Assembly: GCF_030247185.1 (NCBI RefSeq)
Contig: NC_080572.1
Span: 172,428,975-172,492,974 of the forward strand
Reading direction: 5' to 3'
DNA length: 64,000 bases
From: Malaya genurostris
Lineage: Eukaryota > Arthropoda > Insecta > Diptera > Culicidae
The notes beneath the pieces were generated by a model. That model searched no databases, was not told where the DNA came from, and saw nothing but the letters and a program-made list of their open reading frames with translations. Each line of letters opens with the position of its first letter. Within the stretch, counting starts at the first letter, position 1. The translations under genes were made by a program, and so were the position numbers. Below are positions 44,642-55,011 of this stretch, piece by piece.

Positions 44642-45810
44642 AGGAGTGTATCGAAAATAAGCTATCCACAAATTTTTCTTTCAAATTATGATAAAAAACG
44701 ATATTTCATTCAAACTAAAATTTGATCCTTTATTGTACGAGGTTAAACTTGAGCATAATGAAAACCGGATGAAATTTAAGTTATTCCTTCACGAGTTTTC
44801 GAACTTTTAATCGAACGCTCTTCATCAAGTTCCGGACAAGTGTTGCATCGCATTTTTTGGACGCTTGAGCTCAAATTTTTTTTGAACTCATTCATGTTCC
44901 CAGCTGACTTACCAGTCTTCTTGAAGACCCTCTTCACGATTGCCCAGTAACGTTCGATGGGTCGAAGCTGAGGCTAATTTGGTGGAATGATATTTTTCTC
45001 AACGAAATGAATACTCTTTTCCGCAAGCCAATTGAGAGTGGTTTTGGCCTAGTGAGCCAAATCCAGCCAAAACAGTGAAGGTGTACTATGCTTCTTATAT
45101 AAAAGCAGCAATCTCTTCTGGAAACACTCAGATCGATAGATTTCTGCATTTATAGTTCCGATGGTGTAAAAAATGGTTGGCTTCAAACCACAGGAACATA
45201 TTGCTTGCCATATCAGTATTTCTCGACCGAATTTCTCCATCTGGATCGACCTGTCCGCATCGCTCACATCCTCCCCAACGACGACAGTAAAGTATTGTGG
45301 ACCTGTTCCGAGATTTTCTGCTTCTTGTAGGTCTTCAGGTGATTTCGCCTCTTGATACGCTGGACCATTCCGAAACTCGTTCCTGCTGTTTTGGCAAAAT
45401 CACGTATTGACATTGATTTGTTCTTCATGATTAGAGATACAACTTTCTGGTCCAGTTTCGGGTTGGAAGAACCGGGATTTCTGCCCCTTCCTGGTAGCTC
45501 ATCCTAAGAATAATGTTCCCCAAACTTATTAATTATGTTTTTATCACTGGCATGATGAATTTCAAACCGCTTCGCCAATTTTCGCATAGTAATACCCTTC
45601 TCACTTAGCCATGTGTCCAGAACTTTAATTTCCACTTCCTTTTCAATACGCGAAATTTTGAAAACGCAGAATTTCAACCGCACAAACAAGTAACGAATCG
45701 AAAGCTGACAGCCAAACGCATAGCATGCTGCGATCTGAGCATAAAAAACCATCACAAATACATGAGTACAACACAAATGTATGTGGATAGCTTATTTTCG
45801 ATACACTCCT
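44642..45810 (-). mobile_element. DD37E element (Tc1/mariner superfamily) with perfect 29-bp TIRs
   Basis: Both ends read aggagtgtatcgaaaataag and are identical for 29 bp. They are flanked by TA (44640-44641, 45811-45812). Length is 1169 bp. It encodes a broken DD37E transposase. Perfect ends mean it could in principle be moved by a transposase made elsewhere. Confidence 0.92.
44770..45700 (-). pseudogene. DD37E transposase, broken
   Basis: The N-terminal helix-turn-helix is readable (VEIKVLDTWLSEKGITMRKL, AKRFEIHHAS). Next come FGREILIWQAICSCG, SECFQKRLL, SLFWLDLAH with the second catalytic Asp, and LRPIERYWAIVKR with the catalytic Glu. Asp and Glu are 35 residues apart here. The related copy at 46.4 kb has 37, and this copy lacks two residues after DLA. 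In-frame stops follow DLAH and PPN. The block expected to hold the first catalytic Asp (DDETY-like) is deleted between KQKIS and YFTVVVGED. Not functional. Confidence 0.85.
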
Positions 45811-46144
45811 TAGAACTCAATAACCAACGGAAGTTTAGTTTAAAAGTCTGTGGGTTATAGCACTGTGCGGTTTGGTTCATCAGATCAAAATATCCTTCAG
45901 CATTCCTATGGATAGCAACGTATGCCTTTTACAGCACAGATGTTTGAAAATCCAATCAAACGCACTGTGTAAAAATGTGTAAATCGGGCCTCATAGAATC
46001 AATTTTGTACCAAAAAATGCCCTAAATAATATATACCTTTTATTTAAACAGCATTATCTTGTTTTAAATTTGATCAGTATCTAACAAGGAAACCCGATTG
46101 CAAAAAAGGATTTGCGGATACACCTATTCAATGAAAATCGCGAA
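45811..46144. other. Unassigned short stretch
   Basis: No gene or repeat structure recognised. Confidence 0.4.
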
Positions 46145-46146
46145 AA

Positions 46147-46227
46147 AGTTACCGCAGAGACGGGACTCGAACCCGTACCTAGCTCCTATCCGGGGAAATT
46201 GTGATGCCAATTAAACTACCCTGCATG
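46147..46227 (-). repeat. tRNA-like sequence (pseudo-tRNA or SINE head)
   Basis: On the minus strand: tgcaggg and ctctgcg can form a 7-bp acceptor stem (one G-T, one T-G). The A-box-like tagtttaattgg follows, and the T arm acggg-ttcgagt-cccgt is perfect. The D stem does not pair well and the anticodon region is long and unclear. I therefore call it tRNA-derived rather than a functional tRNA. Confidence 0.55.
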
Positions 46228-46269
46228 TGAAAACACATGAAGAAACAACCTAATTGAGTAGTTGAACCG

Positions 46270-47239
46270 AGTAAAGCTTGCTTCAGATAGAATTTTAACA
46301 AAGACCATTAACTGTATTCAGTTATTTATTATTGAATTCAAGATCTTTTTTATACGAATGTAGCGTTTTCTTCATACTTTATTCGTCACGGTTTCGAAAG
46401 AATTCTCGAATTTTTCCTGTAACGTGGCTCATTAGGCGGCGCACACCTTCTTCGTCCATCGTTTTAGCTATCTTATTCCACCAGGTCGTCATCTGATTAA
46501 TGTCTTTGACAACCTTTTCCTTTGCCTTGAGTCTCCTCTTCATGATTGCTTAGTATTTCTCAATAGGGCGGAACTGGGGGCAGTTGGGTGGGTTAAGGTT
46601 TTTCGGAACGAACTGGACCCCTTTCACTGCATACCATTCTTGAACGACTTAGCTGTAATTACAGCTTACCAAATTTGGACAAAACATTACGGGATTGGAG
46701 ACACTCTTTTTGGTATAGTTTCGATGACATTGTCTTATTTGTAACGAAAACTTTCGTTTTTTTTGCCACAGCTGCAAATGCCCTGCCAAATCATAAATTT
46801 GCTTACAAATTTGTCGGCAAAAACAAATTTAAATTCAACTGGAACATCCCCCCGAGCATTTGCCAAGTAAAATTTTTAACCTGGGATTTGCCCGATGTCA
46901 GTCTTGACATAGGCTTCATCGTCCATCAGAAGGCACCCGTCGAACTTGGTCAGCACCTGGTCTTATAGTTTCCGACCACATTATTCTGTTTTATGGTTCG
47001 ATTTGGCTGTTTGCTAGCTCGATACGACTTGATTCCTTCCCGGAGTCGAGTTCTCCTCACGGTACTATGAGCAGCACCGAATTTTCCGGCCAAATCACGG
47101 TTCGACAGATTAGGATTCCTCTTAATCGTCTTCAAAATTTTGCCACGCAGTTTCCGATCGACATTTCCACTCCGGCGATTGGCTTGAGGCTTCCGAATCG
47201 TCGTCAATGTTTCCTTATAGGGACTGTGCAGAGCGACAA
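46270..47239 (-). pseudogene. DD37E transposase, second copy, cut by the ISL2EU element
   Basis: A DD37E transposase running right to left. The N-terminal part (46950-47239) reads LVALHSPYKETLTTIRKP, then RKLRGKILKTIKRNPNLSNR, DLAGKFGAAHSTVRR and REGIKSYRASKQPNRT. The middle is frameshifted. The catalytic end reads WYAVKGVQFVPKNLNPPNCP and QFRPIEKY, then a stop in place of Trp, then AIMKRRLKAK. The second catalytic Asp codon (GAT in PDLA) is AAT here, so it reads PNL. Spacing from this position to the Glu is 37 residues. The upstream end stops exactly at the ISL2EU terminus (47240). Across the insert the DNA at 51214-51236 keeps the frame open (KQTLAHI joined to VALHSP), which suggests the gene was split. 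Confidence 0.82.
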
Positions 47240-47488
47240 GTGGCGCCGCCGTTGACGGCAAGACGAAACATCTCGACTACACCGAAAAGTTACAAACAAA
47301 CACGAAAGGTCGGGAGATCTGTTTTAAACCAACAAAGTTATAGTTTTATAACTCAGCTTGTTCAAAAATGTGACTGTGACTGCAGGCGATGTATCCAGTT
47401 TCCATTTGCAAAACAAAGTAAAACAATAAATAACGTTTAGAAAGAACGAAGCATACTGTTTAGTTGTTAATCATTTTTAATAGTAAAC

Positions 47489-49083
47489 ATGAGTGTAGTG
47501 CTGAGAACGGGATTTTCTGCAATAAGTTATGATATTCACTTCAAAGCGTCAACGATTGAAAAAGGTATATTATTACACACGGAACATGTAGGAAGGGTTC
47601 AGGAGGCCAGGAAAGAAAATGGAATTTTTATAAGCGGTTTTGTAGATCGACAAACATCTGTAATGTCTGATCCGTACTATGTGGAACTTGCTGTAAGTAT
47701 ATATTCGAACAATAAAATAAAATTCGACATTATGTTTTATAATAACTATATCATAGCACGTTTTAATAGTATTCCAATATGATACAGTTCATCAACATCA
47801 GATTTTTCTTCAATAATAGTTTCTATTTCTCTTAGATTAGATTTTGAATTCAATAATAAATGATAATTTTTTTACAGATTAACAAAGAACGCCGTTTAAC
47901 GAATGCTTCCTGCACTTATGTTACCAGAAAGTTGGCTAAATGTAAGCACATTTACGCGCTAATTTATTATGTGAATGCGAATCGCAGCGAAACAAAAACT
48001 TCTTTAGAACAGGAATGGGGTCTTCCCTCTGCCCGACGTTTGGGTAACATTTTGTATGCGAAACCCATTCCAATCTCAACGTTATTTCCCCGAAAAAAGG
48101 GAGGATTTGTAGATTCTCCGATAATTCCATTAACTGAACAGAAAGTAAAAAATCTTGTAGGTCCGTTGCGCGATACTATTATTAAAAATTTTGAAATATC
48201 TAAATCTGTTAATAATAACAGTAATAGTGCTAGAAGGATGAAAAGGCCTGACAATGATTTAGAAGGAGTTAAATGCTGTATTTGGGAACTAATAAATATG
48301 TTCACAGAGGGCAACTGTTACGGCAAATTAAATATAGATTTTCCCTCTCCAGATCTAAAACAGTATTATGAGAGTTCAGTAGTTCTAAGGAGTGATCAAA
48401 TTTTTGAATTGTGTGTTTCAACAAGAACTCAGGCTGATGGAAATGCTACTAGCCTTTGGTTCGCTGCCCGAAAGCTAAGAATTAGTGCCAGCGAGAAAGC
48501 ACACAAAATAAAGGTTCGCACTTCGAGAAAACCCGCTCATAATCTTGCAAAGGATTTGATTAATTCTAAAACAGTTGATCACCCAAATTTAATGTATGGC
48601 TCACAAAATGAAAAAATAGCTTTGAATCTTTATCGAAAACAAAATAATAATTATATCATTTTTGAAATAGGAGTTCTAGTTTCAGAATATGAACCGTAGC
48701 TTTGTGCTTCGCTCGATGGCGTTGTAATCGGAAAGGAAAGTGGTTTAGTTGAGAAAGTACTTGAAATAAAATGCCCAATTAATTGTAAAGATCAGTCTAT
48801 TTTCGACGAAAGACGCATGTCTTTCGGGGTGAAATATTTAGATATTGTTGACAATGAAATTTATCTACGTGAAAATCATCAGTACTACACACAAGTACAA
48901 TTGCAGATGTACATTTCGAACACGTGGATTTGTGATTTATTTTTATACTCTCCCAAAGGAAATTTGAACGTAGAAGTACGTCGCGATGATGAATTTTTGT
49001 CCGTTCTTATTCCTAAACTGCAAAATTTTTATGTACAGAATTATTTACCTGCGTTGTATAAAGATACACATAAATATAAATGA
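47489..49083 (+). pseudogene. YqaJ-like exonuclease with SWIM-like zinc motif (ISL2EU accessory gene), one in-frame stop
   Basis: Two exons. Exon 1 is 47489-47692 (68 codons, start MSVVLRTGF). The intron is 47693-47877 (gtaagt ... tttacag), and exon 2 runs 47878-49083 in phase. A SWIM-like motif SCTY...KCKHIYAL opens exon 2; its second Cys appears to be Tyr. The YqaJ nuclease fold follows: LWFAARKLRISASE, YGSQNEKIALNLY, LCASLDGVV (metal-binding Asp), VLEIKCP (E-x-K) and HQYYTQVQLQMYIS. The only lesion is TAG at 48697-48699, between SEYEP and LCASLDG, where a Trp (TGG) would fit. Without it, exons 1 and 2 would give about 469 codons. The protein's role in transposition is not established; phage relatives are recombination exonucleases. 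All catalytic positions remain. Confidence 0.85.
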
Positions 49084-49260
49084 AGTTCTCTTTTCAGTAG
49101 TTGCTCGTTTCCTCAATAATAAAAATCACATATGTAAAACAATGGCTGTCTATTTGTGAATAAAATGATGTGCAATTATCTATGTTTATTCATTCATAAA
49201 TATATTGATTCTATCCATTACAATGCATTTATTCAAGTATACGTCGAGAAAAATAAGTTT

Positions 49261-51095
49261 CTATTCGGAGGCTTCATGCTTTATAATGTTTGCCTGTAAA
49301 TTTACTAATGCACAGCACATAAAAATAATCTCATTCGCAAAAGGAAGCATTTGGATAGAAAGCTTCGATAATATCTTGAAGGTTTTTATTCTCTGAATAA
49401 TTCTCTCCACATGAATGCGTACACTAGCGATAGTTTGGGTCTCTTCAACGTCTTCAGTTGAAAAACAGTCGTCATGAAGGAATGGAGGCATAACAACTAG
49501 AACTCCTTTCTGTGATTGATCCATCAATGATTTAATTTGAGGAAATCCTTTGTCTGCTAAAACAACGTCTCCTAGTTCTAACTTATCCAAAAAATTACTT
49601 TGAGTGGTTATTTGAGAGTCTGTCGCACGCCCTCCATAAGCCGACGAAACAAAACTAATCAATCCGTTTGGCGTACAACCTACCAGAATTTTAACTCGAA
49701 AACCTTTTTTGTACTGAGAGAATAAAAATACTCTGGACGATATATCAGCTGGTTGCTCGACAGGAATTTCTGTACAATCTATGATTACTCTAATGTCCGG
49801 GTTGTAGTCCTTGAATGATTGTGGCATGAGAGCTTGAATGGTTGCTTTTGGAGGCCATTGGACAAACTCTTTACAGCTACACGATAACTGGTCTAAGACG
49901 GAGTAAAATATCCGCGAAACCGTTGTCCGATGAGCACTGAACAAAATCGCAAGGGCTGAGAAAGTAATCCCCAGCTTCATCTTCATCAAAAAAATCAATA
50001 GCCAATTTTGTTTCGAAAATTTACTCATGGTAGGATTGTTGAAAAATGAAAGTAGGAATGAAAAGGTTTCCATGTTTAAACCGGTAAGATCAATAGCATC
50101 TTTGTCTTTTTTTAGTGTCCGATATCCATGAAATCCGTTGTTGCACTCAAGTACGGATACATCTTCAGGATCTAGCGGATCTGGACCAACTCGTGCATCA
50201 CAATATTGGACAGTTCCACCACATGATTTATCTTCAGTCACTAGTGTTCTAGGAATTATAATTTTGGATGGTATAAATGTTTGTGTCTCAGCCTCGCAGT
50301 CGTAATCATATCGCATTCGATTGCACATTAAAACTGTAGTATGTTTTTCTTCGTATATAGAAAAAATATTGCATTGAATCGCCTGGTCCTTGGCCTGTTC
50401 TGAAGAACTGCTATCTTTCTTATTCCATTCCATATCCACGTCAAATGTACTTGGTACTGGTTCCATGATCCTTAATTCTGGATCATGGTTCAAGATCTCG
50501 AGCTTTTTTGAGACAAAATCATTTATTTCCCTTGATAAAATGCGTTGAAATCTGAAAATACACCAAAGCATATTATTAAAAATAAATTTCCTCTGAACTT
50601 TCGATTTATCCTCCTGAAACATACAAAGCCAAACAGTACATATATTCTACATGCAAAGACAATACAATTATTTTGAAAGCATGACGTGAAAAACAGACAA
50701 TAAAACACAAATCTTTGAAATAGACAGTTTTTTGGCTATAAATTTATGTTTCTTAGCCTAAATTCAAAAATTAATTATTCTCCAGTTTCTCACCTGTCTT
50801 TGGAGTTGTCTAATGCTTTTTTCGATGTTTCTTTTTTTCTGTAAGCCGAAGGAAATATTTTCGGAACAAAACTAGGACTATGAGGATGATCTGACTTTCG
50901 ACCTCCCACAAAATGTGCACTGCAAATGACAGATGTTTTCGACGGTTGCCAAGGAGTCCCATCTTCACTGTAAAATTAGTGAACAAATTGATATTTATTA
51001 AACACTGACCATTACATTAGATCACTCGTAATGCATTGCACTTACTTTATTTCCAAATAACTGTGCACAATTTTTTCCCTTCTTTCGGCTTCCAT
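49261..51095 (-). CDS. THAP-DDE transposase of ISL2EU-type element, three exons
   Basis: My exon model on the minus strand is 51046-51095 (start MEAERREKIVHSYLEI), 50794-50967 and 49261-50551, with introns 50968-51045 and 50552-50793. The donors (gtaagt, gtgaga) and cag acceptors are good and phases agree, giving about 504 codons without a stop. Exons 1 and 2 encode the second half of a THAP zinc finger: the Trp of TPWQPS, VICSAHFVGG and FVPKIFPSAY. The first CxxC half is missing, so the finger is probably incomplete or an upstream exon is lost. A Ser-rich linker follows. The DDE_Tnp_4 catalytic domain has IIDCTEIPVEQP near 333, VLADKGF near 407 and HVERIIQRIKTF near 457, giving D, D and E. 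It would cut and paste the element. The catalytic part looks intact. Confidence 0.82.
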
Positions 51096-51235
51096 GTGGA
51101 TTGTTTACAAAGTACAGTCGATTTGCGGAATGTCAAAAATCATATGTGAAGCTGGCAAAATTCCCGACACGTGTGTGCCAAGAGCTTCCAAATCCGTCCA
51201 CCAGGAGCGCCACAATATGAGCAAGAGTTTGTTTC

Positions 51236-52091
51236 AATTCTAAATGAAGTAAGCTTTATACTTCGCGCCGCAGCATTCAATTAAACTTCTATCTACAAGG
51301 AAACCCCTCCGCCCCCCATAGCTGTTCTCGTCCATGATTTTCCATAGCTCTGTGCGGTCGTTTCTGCCGTATGCCGCCTTGAAGTCGATAATACGTTGGG
51401 ACCTGGTATTACAGCATTTTTGGAAGATTTGACGTACGGTGAAGATCTGGTCCGTTGTCGATCGGTTTGTTTGTTGATTAGTTGAATTTGAGCTGGCGCA
51501 TAGCATCCTTAACTTCCCTCAGTGTAGGAGCTGGAACATTTCCGTCTTTCCTCCGTAGTATTGAACCTCCGTGCATACGTTCTCCGCGCCGTTCAGGTGC
51601 TCATCGAAGTGCTGTTTCCATTTTCCAATCACCTCACGTCCCCCGTCCGACAAGAGGCGTCCATCCATATCTCTAAATATGTCGGCTCGAACCGTTGGGG
51701 GATTTGTTGAGTTTCTTGTAGAACTTAAATATTTCTTGAGAACGCTACAGCAGGTTCTGGCACTCCGCTTTTTCCAAGTGGCGATTTTTCTCCCGAACGA
51801 TGAGGGTCTGCTTTTTCCGCTTGTGTTTGTATCGTTTCACGTTCTGCCAGTTTCTATGCTGCAGCATTATCAATCACCAACCACAATGCGTTGTTCTCCA
51901 GCAAAATCATACTGCACTACTCGCCGAACCATTCCATAGGCTGTGTTGTTTATGGCTGCTTTTACTTTATCAGCTTTATCAGTAGATAATGGTCAGAGTC
52001 GACGTTAGTGCCACGATAGGTCCAGAAGTTGTTGTATCGTTGGTTTTTCGTTTCCTAGCAAAAGGTGATTTTTTAATAGGTATAGGATTTC
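51236..52091 (-). pseudogene. RTE-clade retrotransposon fragment
   Basis: On the minus strand, in several frames: FYKKLNKSPNG, the GKWKQHFDEHLNGAENV type of linker before the reverse transcriptase, LREVKDAMRQLKFN, then STTDQIFTVRQIFQKC and IDFKAAYGRNDRTELWKIMD. These fit the start of an RTE-clade reverse transcriptase (compare IDFKAAYDS in active relatives). Frameshifts and stops are frequent. The left end abuts the DD37E/ISL2EU junction and the right end is the target site of the Jockey-clade LINE. Confidence 0.75.
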
Positions 52092-52105
52092 ATTTTCAAA
52101 AACCT
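52092..52105. repeat. Target site duplication, left, of Jockey-clade copy 2
   Basis: attttcaaaaacct recurs exactly at 56787-56800, bounding the element. Confidence 0.95.
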
Positions 52106-52356
52106 TTTTTTTTTTTTTTTTTTTATTTAAATAACTATTTATTGGAATATGAGTTAAAATTAAATTATTAAGATTTAAATTGGGTGTTCAGCCACAAGTG
52201 GTGACTTTTCAGCCCTGTTATATATATATATATGATTTGGTTATTACCATGAAGACATCATTTGCTTCCGCAATTCTGAGATTTTTGTGTAGGGAAAATT
52301 CTAAACCTACTTGTATTGTGTAATGGGGAAAAGGAACTTATATACTAACTTACTAA

Positions 52357-55011
52357 CTAATACAGAGAGCGAATCGATTCAATTGAAGATTGCATCGATT
52401 TTTGTCGGAATTTGCTTATAATATTATGTGACATTACATCTAATGGTTCTATATTTGTGAGTCTGTGTAACTCATTTGTACTAAACCAGGGAGGACGCTT
52501 CAGAATCATTTTCAGAATTTTATTCTGAATCCTTTGAAGCGTTTTCTTCCTGGTGGAACAACAGCTTGACCAAATTGGTACCGCATAAAGCATGGCTGGT
52601 CTGAAAATTTGTTTATAAATTAACAATTTGTTTTTTAGACAGAGCTTAGAATTTCTGTTTATAAGAGGATATAAACATTTAATATATTTATTACACTTTG
52701 CCTGGATTCCTTCAATGTGATCCTTGAAAGTGAGTTTTTTGTCATACGTTAAACCTAAGTATTTAGCTTGATCAGACCATGTCAATTCCAAGCCATTCAA
52801 TTTGAGAATGTGATTATTGTTTGGTTTAAGAAAAGAAGCTCTTGGCTTGTGAGGAAAGATAATTAATTGCGTTTTTGCTGCATTTGGTTTAATTTTCCAT
52901 TTTGACAGATAATCACTGAAAATATTTAAACTTCTTTGTAGGCGACTGCAGATCACTCTTAGATTTCTACCTGTGGCTAACAGACTTGTGTCGTCACAGA
53001 ATAGCGATTTCTGACAACCAACGGGTAGATTTGGAAGATCAGAAGTGAAAATATTATACAAGATTGGAGCTACACTCGAACCCTGCGGAACACCGGCTCG
53101 TACGGGTAGCAATTCAGATTTACAATTCTGATAGCTAACCTGAAGAGTACGATCAGTTAAATAATTTTGAATCATTTTGATCAAATAAATAGGAAACTGG
53201 AAATCAGACATTTTTGCTATTAAACCTTTGTGCCAAACACTGTCGAATGCTTTTTCTATGTCTAGAAGAGCAACTCCAGTGGATAACCCAGAAGATTTAT
53301 TTGTTTTTATCATGTTCGTAACTCTTACAAGTTGATGAGTAGTTGAATGTTCATGACGAAATCCAAACTGCTCTGGTAAAAAAATTGAATTCTCATTTAT
53401 ATGAGTCATCATTCTTAACAAGATAATTTTTTCAAAAAGTTTACTGATAGAAGAAAGTAAGCTAATTGGGCGATAACTTGATGTTTCTGCTGGGTTTTTA
53501 TCAGGTTTTAGGATAGGAATTACTTTAGCGTTTTTCCATCTTTTTGGGAAGTAAGCTAATGAAAAACACTTGTTGAAAATTTTAACCAGGAGTCTCAAGG
53601 CAACATCGGGAAGATTTTTAATAAGAATATTAAAAATTCCATCATTACCAGGAGCCTTCATGTTTTTAAGTTTTCTAATAATTGATTTAATTTCATCAAA
53701 ATTCGTCTCAATAATGTCATCGTGTGATAACACTTGAGTTGAAATATGATCATATTTCAGTGAGACTTCATTTTCAATAGGACTCACAACGTTCAAATTA
53801 AAATTGTGGACACTCTCGAACTGCTGAGCAAGTTTTTGAGCTTTTTCGCCATTTGTAAGAAGTATTTGATTTCCTTCCTTGAGAGCAGGAATAGGTTTCT
53901 GAGGTTTCTTAAGAACCTTAGAAAGTTTCCAGAAAGGTTTAGAATATGGTTTAATTTGTTCAACTTCTTTAGCGAAATTTTCATTTCGCAAAAGAGTAAA
54001 TCTATGTTTAATTTCTTTTTGTAAATCCTTAACTATGTTTTTCATAGCAGGATCACGAGAACGTTGATATTGTCGTCGACGAACATTCTTCAACCGAATG
54101 AGCAGTTGAAGATTGTCATCGATGATAGGAGAATTTAATTTAGTTTGAGCTTTGGGAACTGAAAGATTTCTAGCTTCGATAATATAATGATTCAAATTAT
54201 CAATTGCTGTGTCGATATCCGCAGAATTTTCTAAAATAGTTTCATGATCCACATGATTTTCAATGTGAGATCTGTAATCCAACCAATTTGCTCTATGATA
54301 GTTGAAAATAGAACTAATTGGATTAATTATAGCTTCGTTGGAAAGTCTGAATGTTACAGGAAGATGATCTGAGTCAAAATCAGCATGAGTAATCGGTTCA
54401 CTACAAATGTGACTTTGATCTGTTAGAACCAGATCAATTGTAGACGGGTTTTTCACGGAAGAGAAACAAGTAGGATTACTGGGATGAAGAACTGTAAAGT
54501 AACCAGCTGAGAGTTGATTATGAAGTATTTTACCATTACTGTTATTTTGCCTACAATTCCACTGGACATGCTTAGCATTTAAGTCCCCTATTACGAAAAA
54601 TTTCGATCGATATCTTGTAAGTTTTTGCAAATCGCCTTTAAAGAAATTTAATTGTTCGCCGGTGCATTGGAATGGCAAATATGCTCCAGCGATGAAATAA
54701 ATTCCATGAATGGTTTCAACTTCGATTCCCAAGCTTTCAATAACTTTAGTATTGAAAGAAGGTAAAATTCGATGTTTAATTTGCCGTTGGACAAAAATGG
54801 CAACTCCACCACCAATTCCAGTAAACCTGTCAAATCGATGAACCACATAATGTGGATTACTTTTCAATTTTACATTTGGTTTAAGAAAAGTTTCTGTCAC
54901 AATGGCAATATGAATTTTGTGAACTTTGAGAAAATTATAAAATTCATCTTCACTCGATTTCAAAGATCGAGCATTCCAATTTAAAATATTCAAATAATTA
55001 TTTAACATCAC
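52357..55011 (-). CDS. ORF2 polyprotein: AP endonuclease and reverse transcriptase (Jockey clade)
   Basis: An 884-codon frame of the same length as at 3507-6161. The few residue changes include LSKVLKK for LSRVLKK, SLKYDHIS for SLTYEHIS and IKTNKSS for IKSNKSS. The endonuclease motifs (NWNARSL, VTETFL, GDLNAKH, DSDHLPV) and reverse transcriptase motifs (SYRPISLL, DIEKAFDSVWH, GVPQGSSVAPILYN, FCDDTS) are all present. The frame starts 14 bases before the end of ORF1. With promoter, ORF1 and ORF2 together, this copy could supply enzyme for itself and for truncated relatives. Confidence 0.95.
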   Translation of the reverse strand: MMLNNYLNILNWNARSLKSSEDEFYNFLKVHKIHIAIVTETFLKPNVKLKSNPHYVVHRFDRFTGIGGGVAIFVQRQIKHRILPSFNTKVIESLGIEVETIHGIYFIAGAYLPFQCTGEQLNFFKGDLQKLTRYRSKFFVIGDLNAKHVQWNCRQNNSNGKILHNQLSAGYFTVLHPSNPTCFSSVKNPSTIDLVLTDQSHICSEPITHADFDSDHLPVTFRLSNEAIINPISSIFNYHRANWLDYRSHIENHVDHETILENSADIDTAIDNLNHYIIEARNLSVPKAQTKLNSPIIDDNLQLLIRLKNVRRRQYQRSRDPAMKNIVKDLQKEIKHRFTLLRNENFAKEVEQIKPYSKPFWKLSKVLKKPQKPIPALKEGNQILLTNGEKAQKLAQQFESVHNFNLNVVSPIENEVSLKYDHISTQVLSHDDIIETNFDEIKSIIRKLKNMKAPGNDGIFNILIKNLPDVALRLLVKIFNKCFSLAYFPKRWKNAKVIPILKPDKNPAETSSYRPISLLSSISKLFEKIILLRMMTHINENSIFLPEQFGFRHEHSTTHQLVRVTNMIKTNKSSGLSTGVALLDIEKAFDSVWHKGLIAKMSDFQFPIYLIKMIQNYLTDRTLQVSYQNCKSELLPVRAGVPQGSSVAPILYNIFTSDLPNLPVGCQKSLFCDDTSLLATGRNLRVICSRLQRSLNIFSDYLSKWKIKPNAAKTQLIIFPHKPRASFLKPNNNHILKLNGLELTWSDQAKYLGLTYDKKLTFKDHIEGIQAKCNKYIKCLYPLINRNSKLCLKNKLLIYKQIFRPAMLYAVPIWSSCCSTRKKTLQRIQNKILKMILKRPPWFSTNELHRLTNIEPLDVMSHNIISKFRQKSMQSSIESIRSLY

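Larger units (their letters stand above)
47240..51213. mobile_element. ISL2EU-type DNA transposon (PHIS superfamily) with YqaJ and THAP-DDE genes
   Basis: About 4.0 kb. The ends are imperfect inverted repeats: left gtggcgccgccgttgacgg (47240-47258), right in reverse gtggcgctcctggtggacgg (51194-51213), with one gap and a few mismatches. Both are flanked by AA (47238-47239, 51214-51215), which fits the 2-bp duplications known for ISL2EU. The two genes, SWIM/YqaJ nuclease (+) and DDE transposase (-), converge and are 177 bp apart. This gene pair is the hallmark of ISL2EU elements as I know them. It interrupts a DD37E element. Confidence 0.8.
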
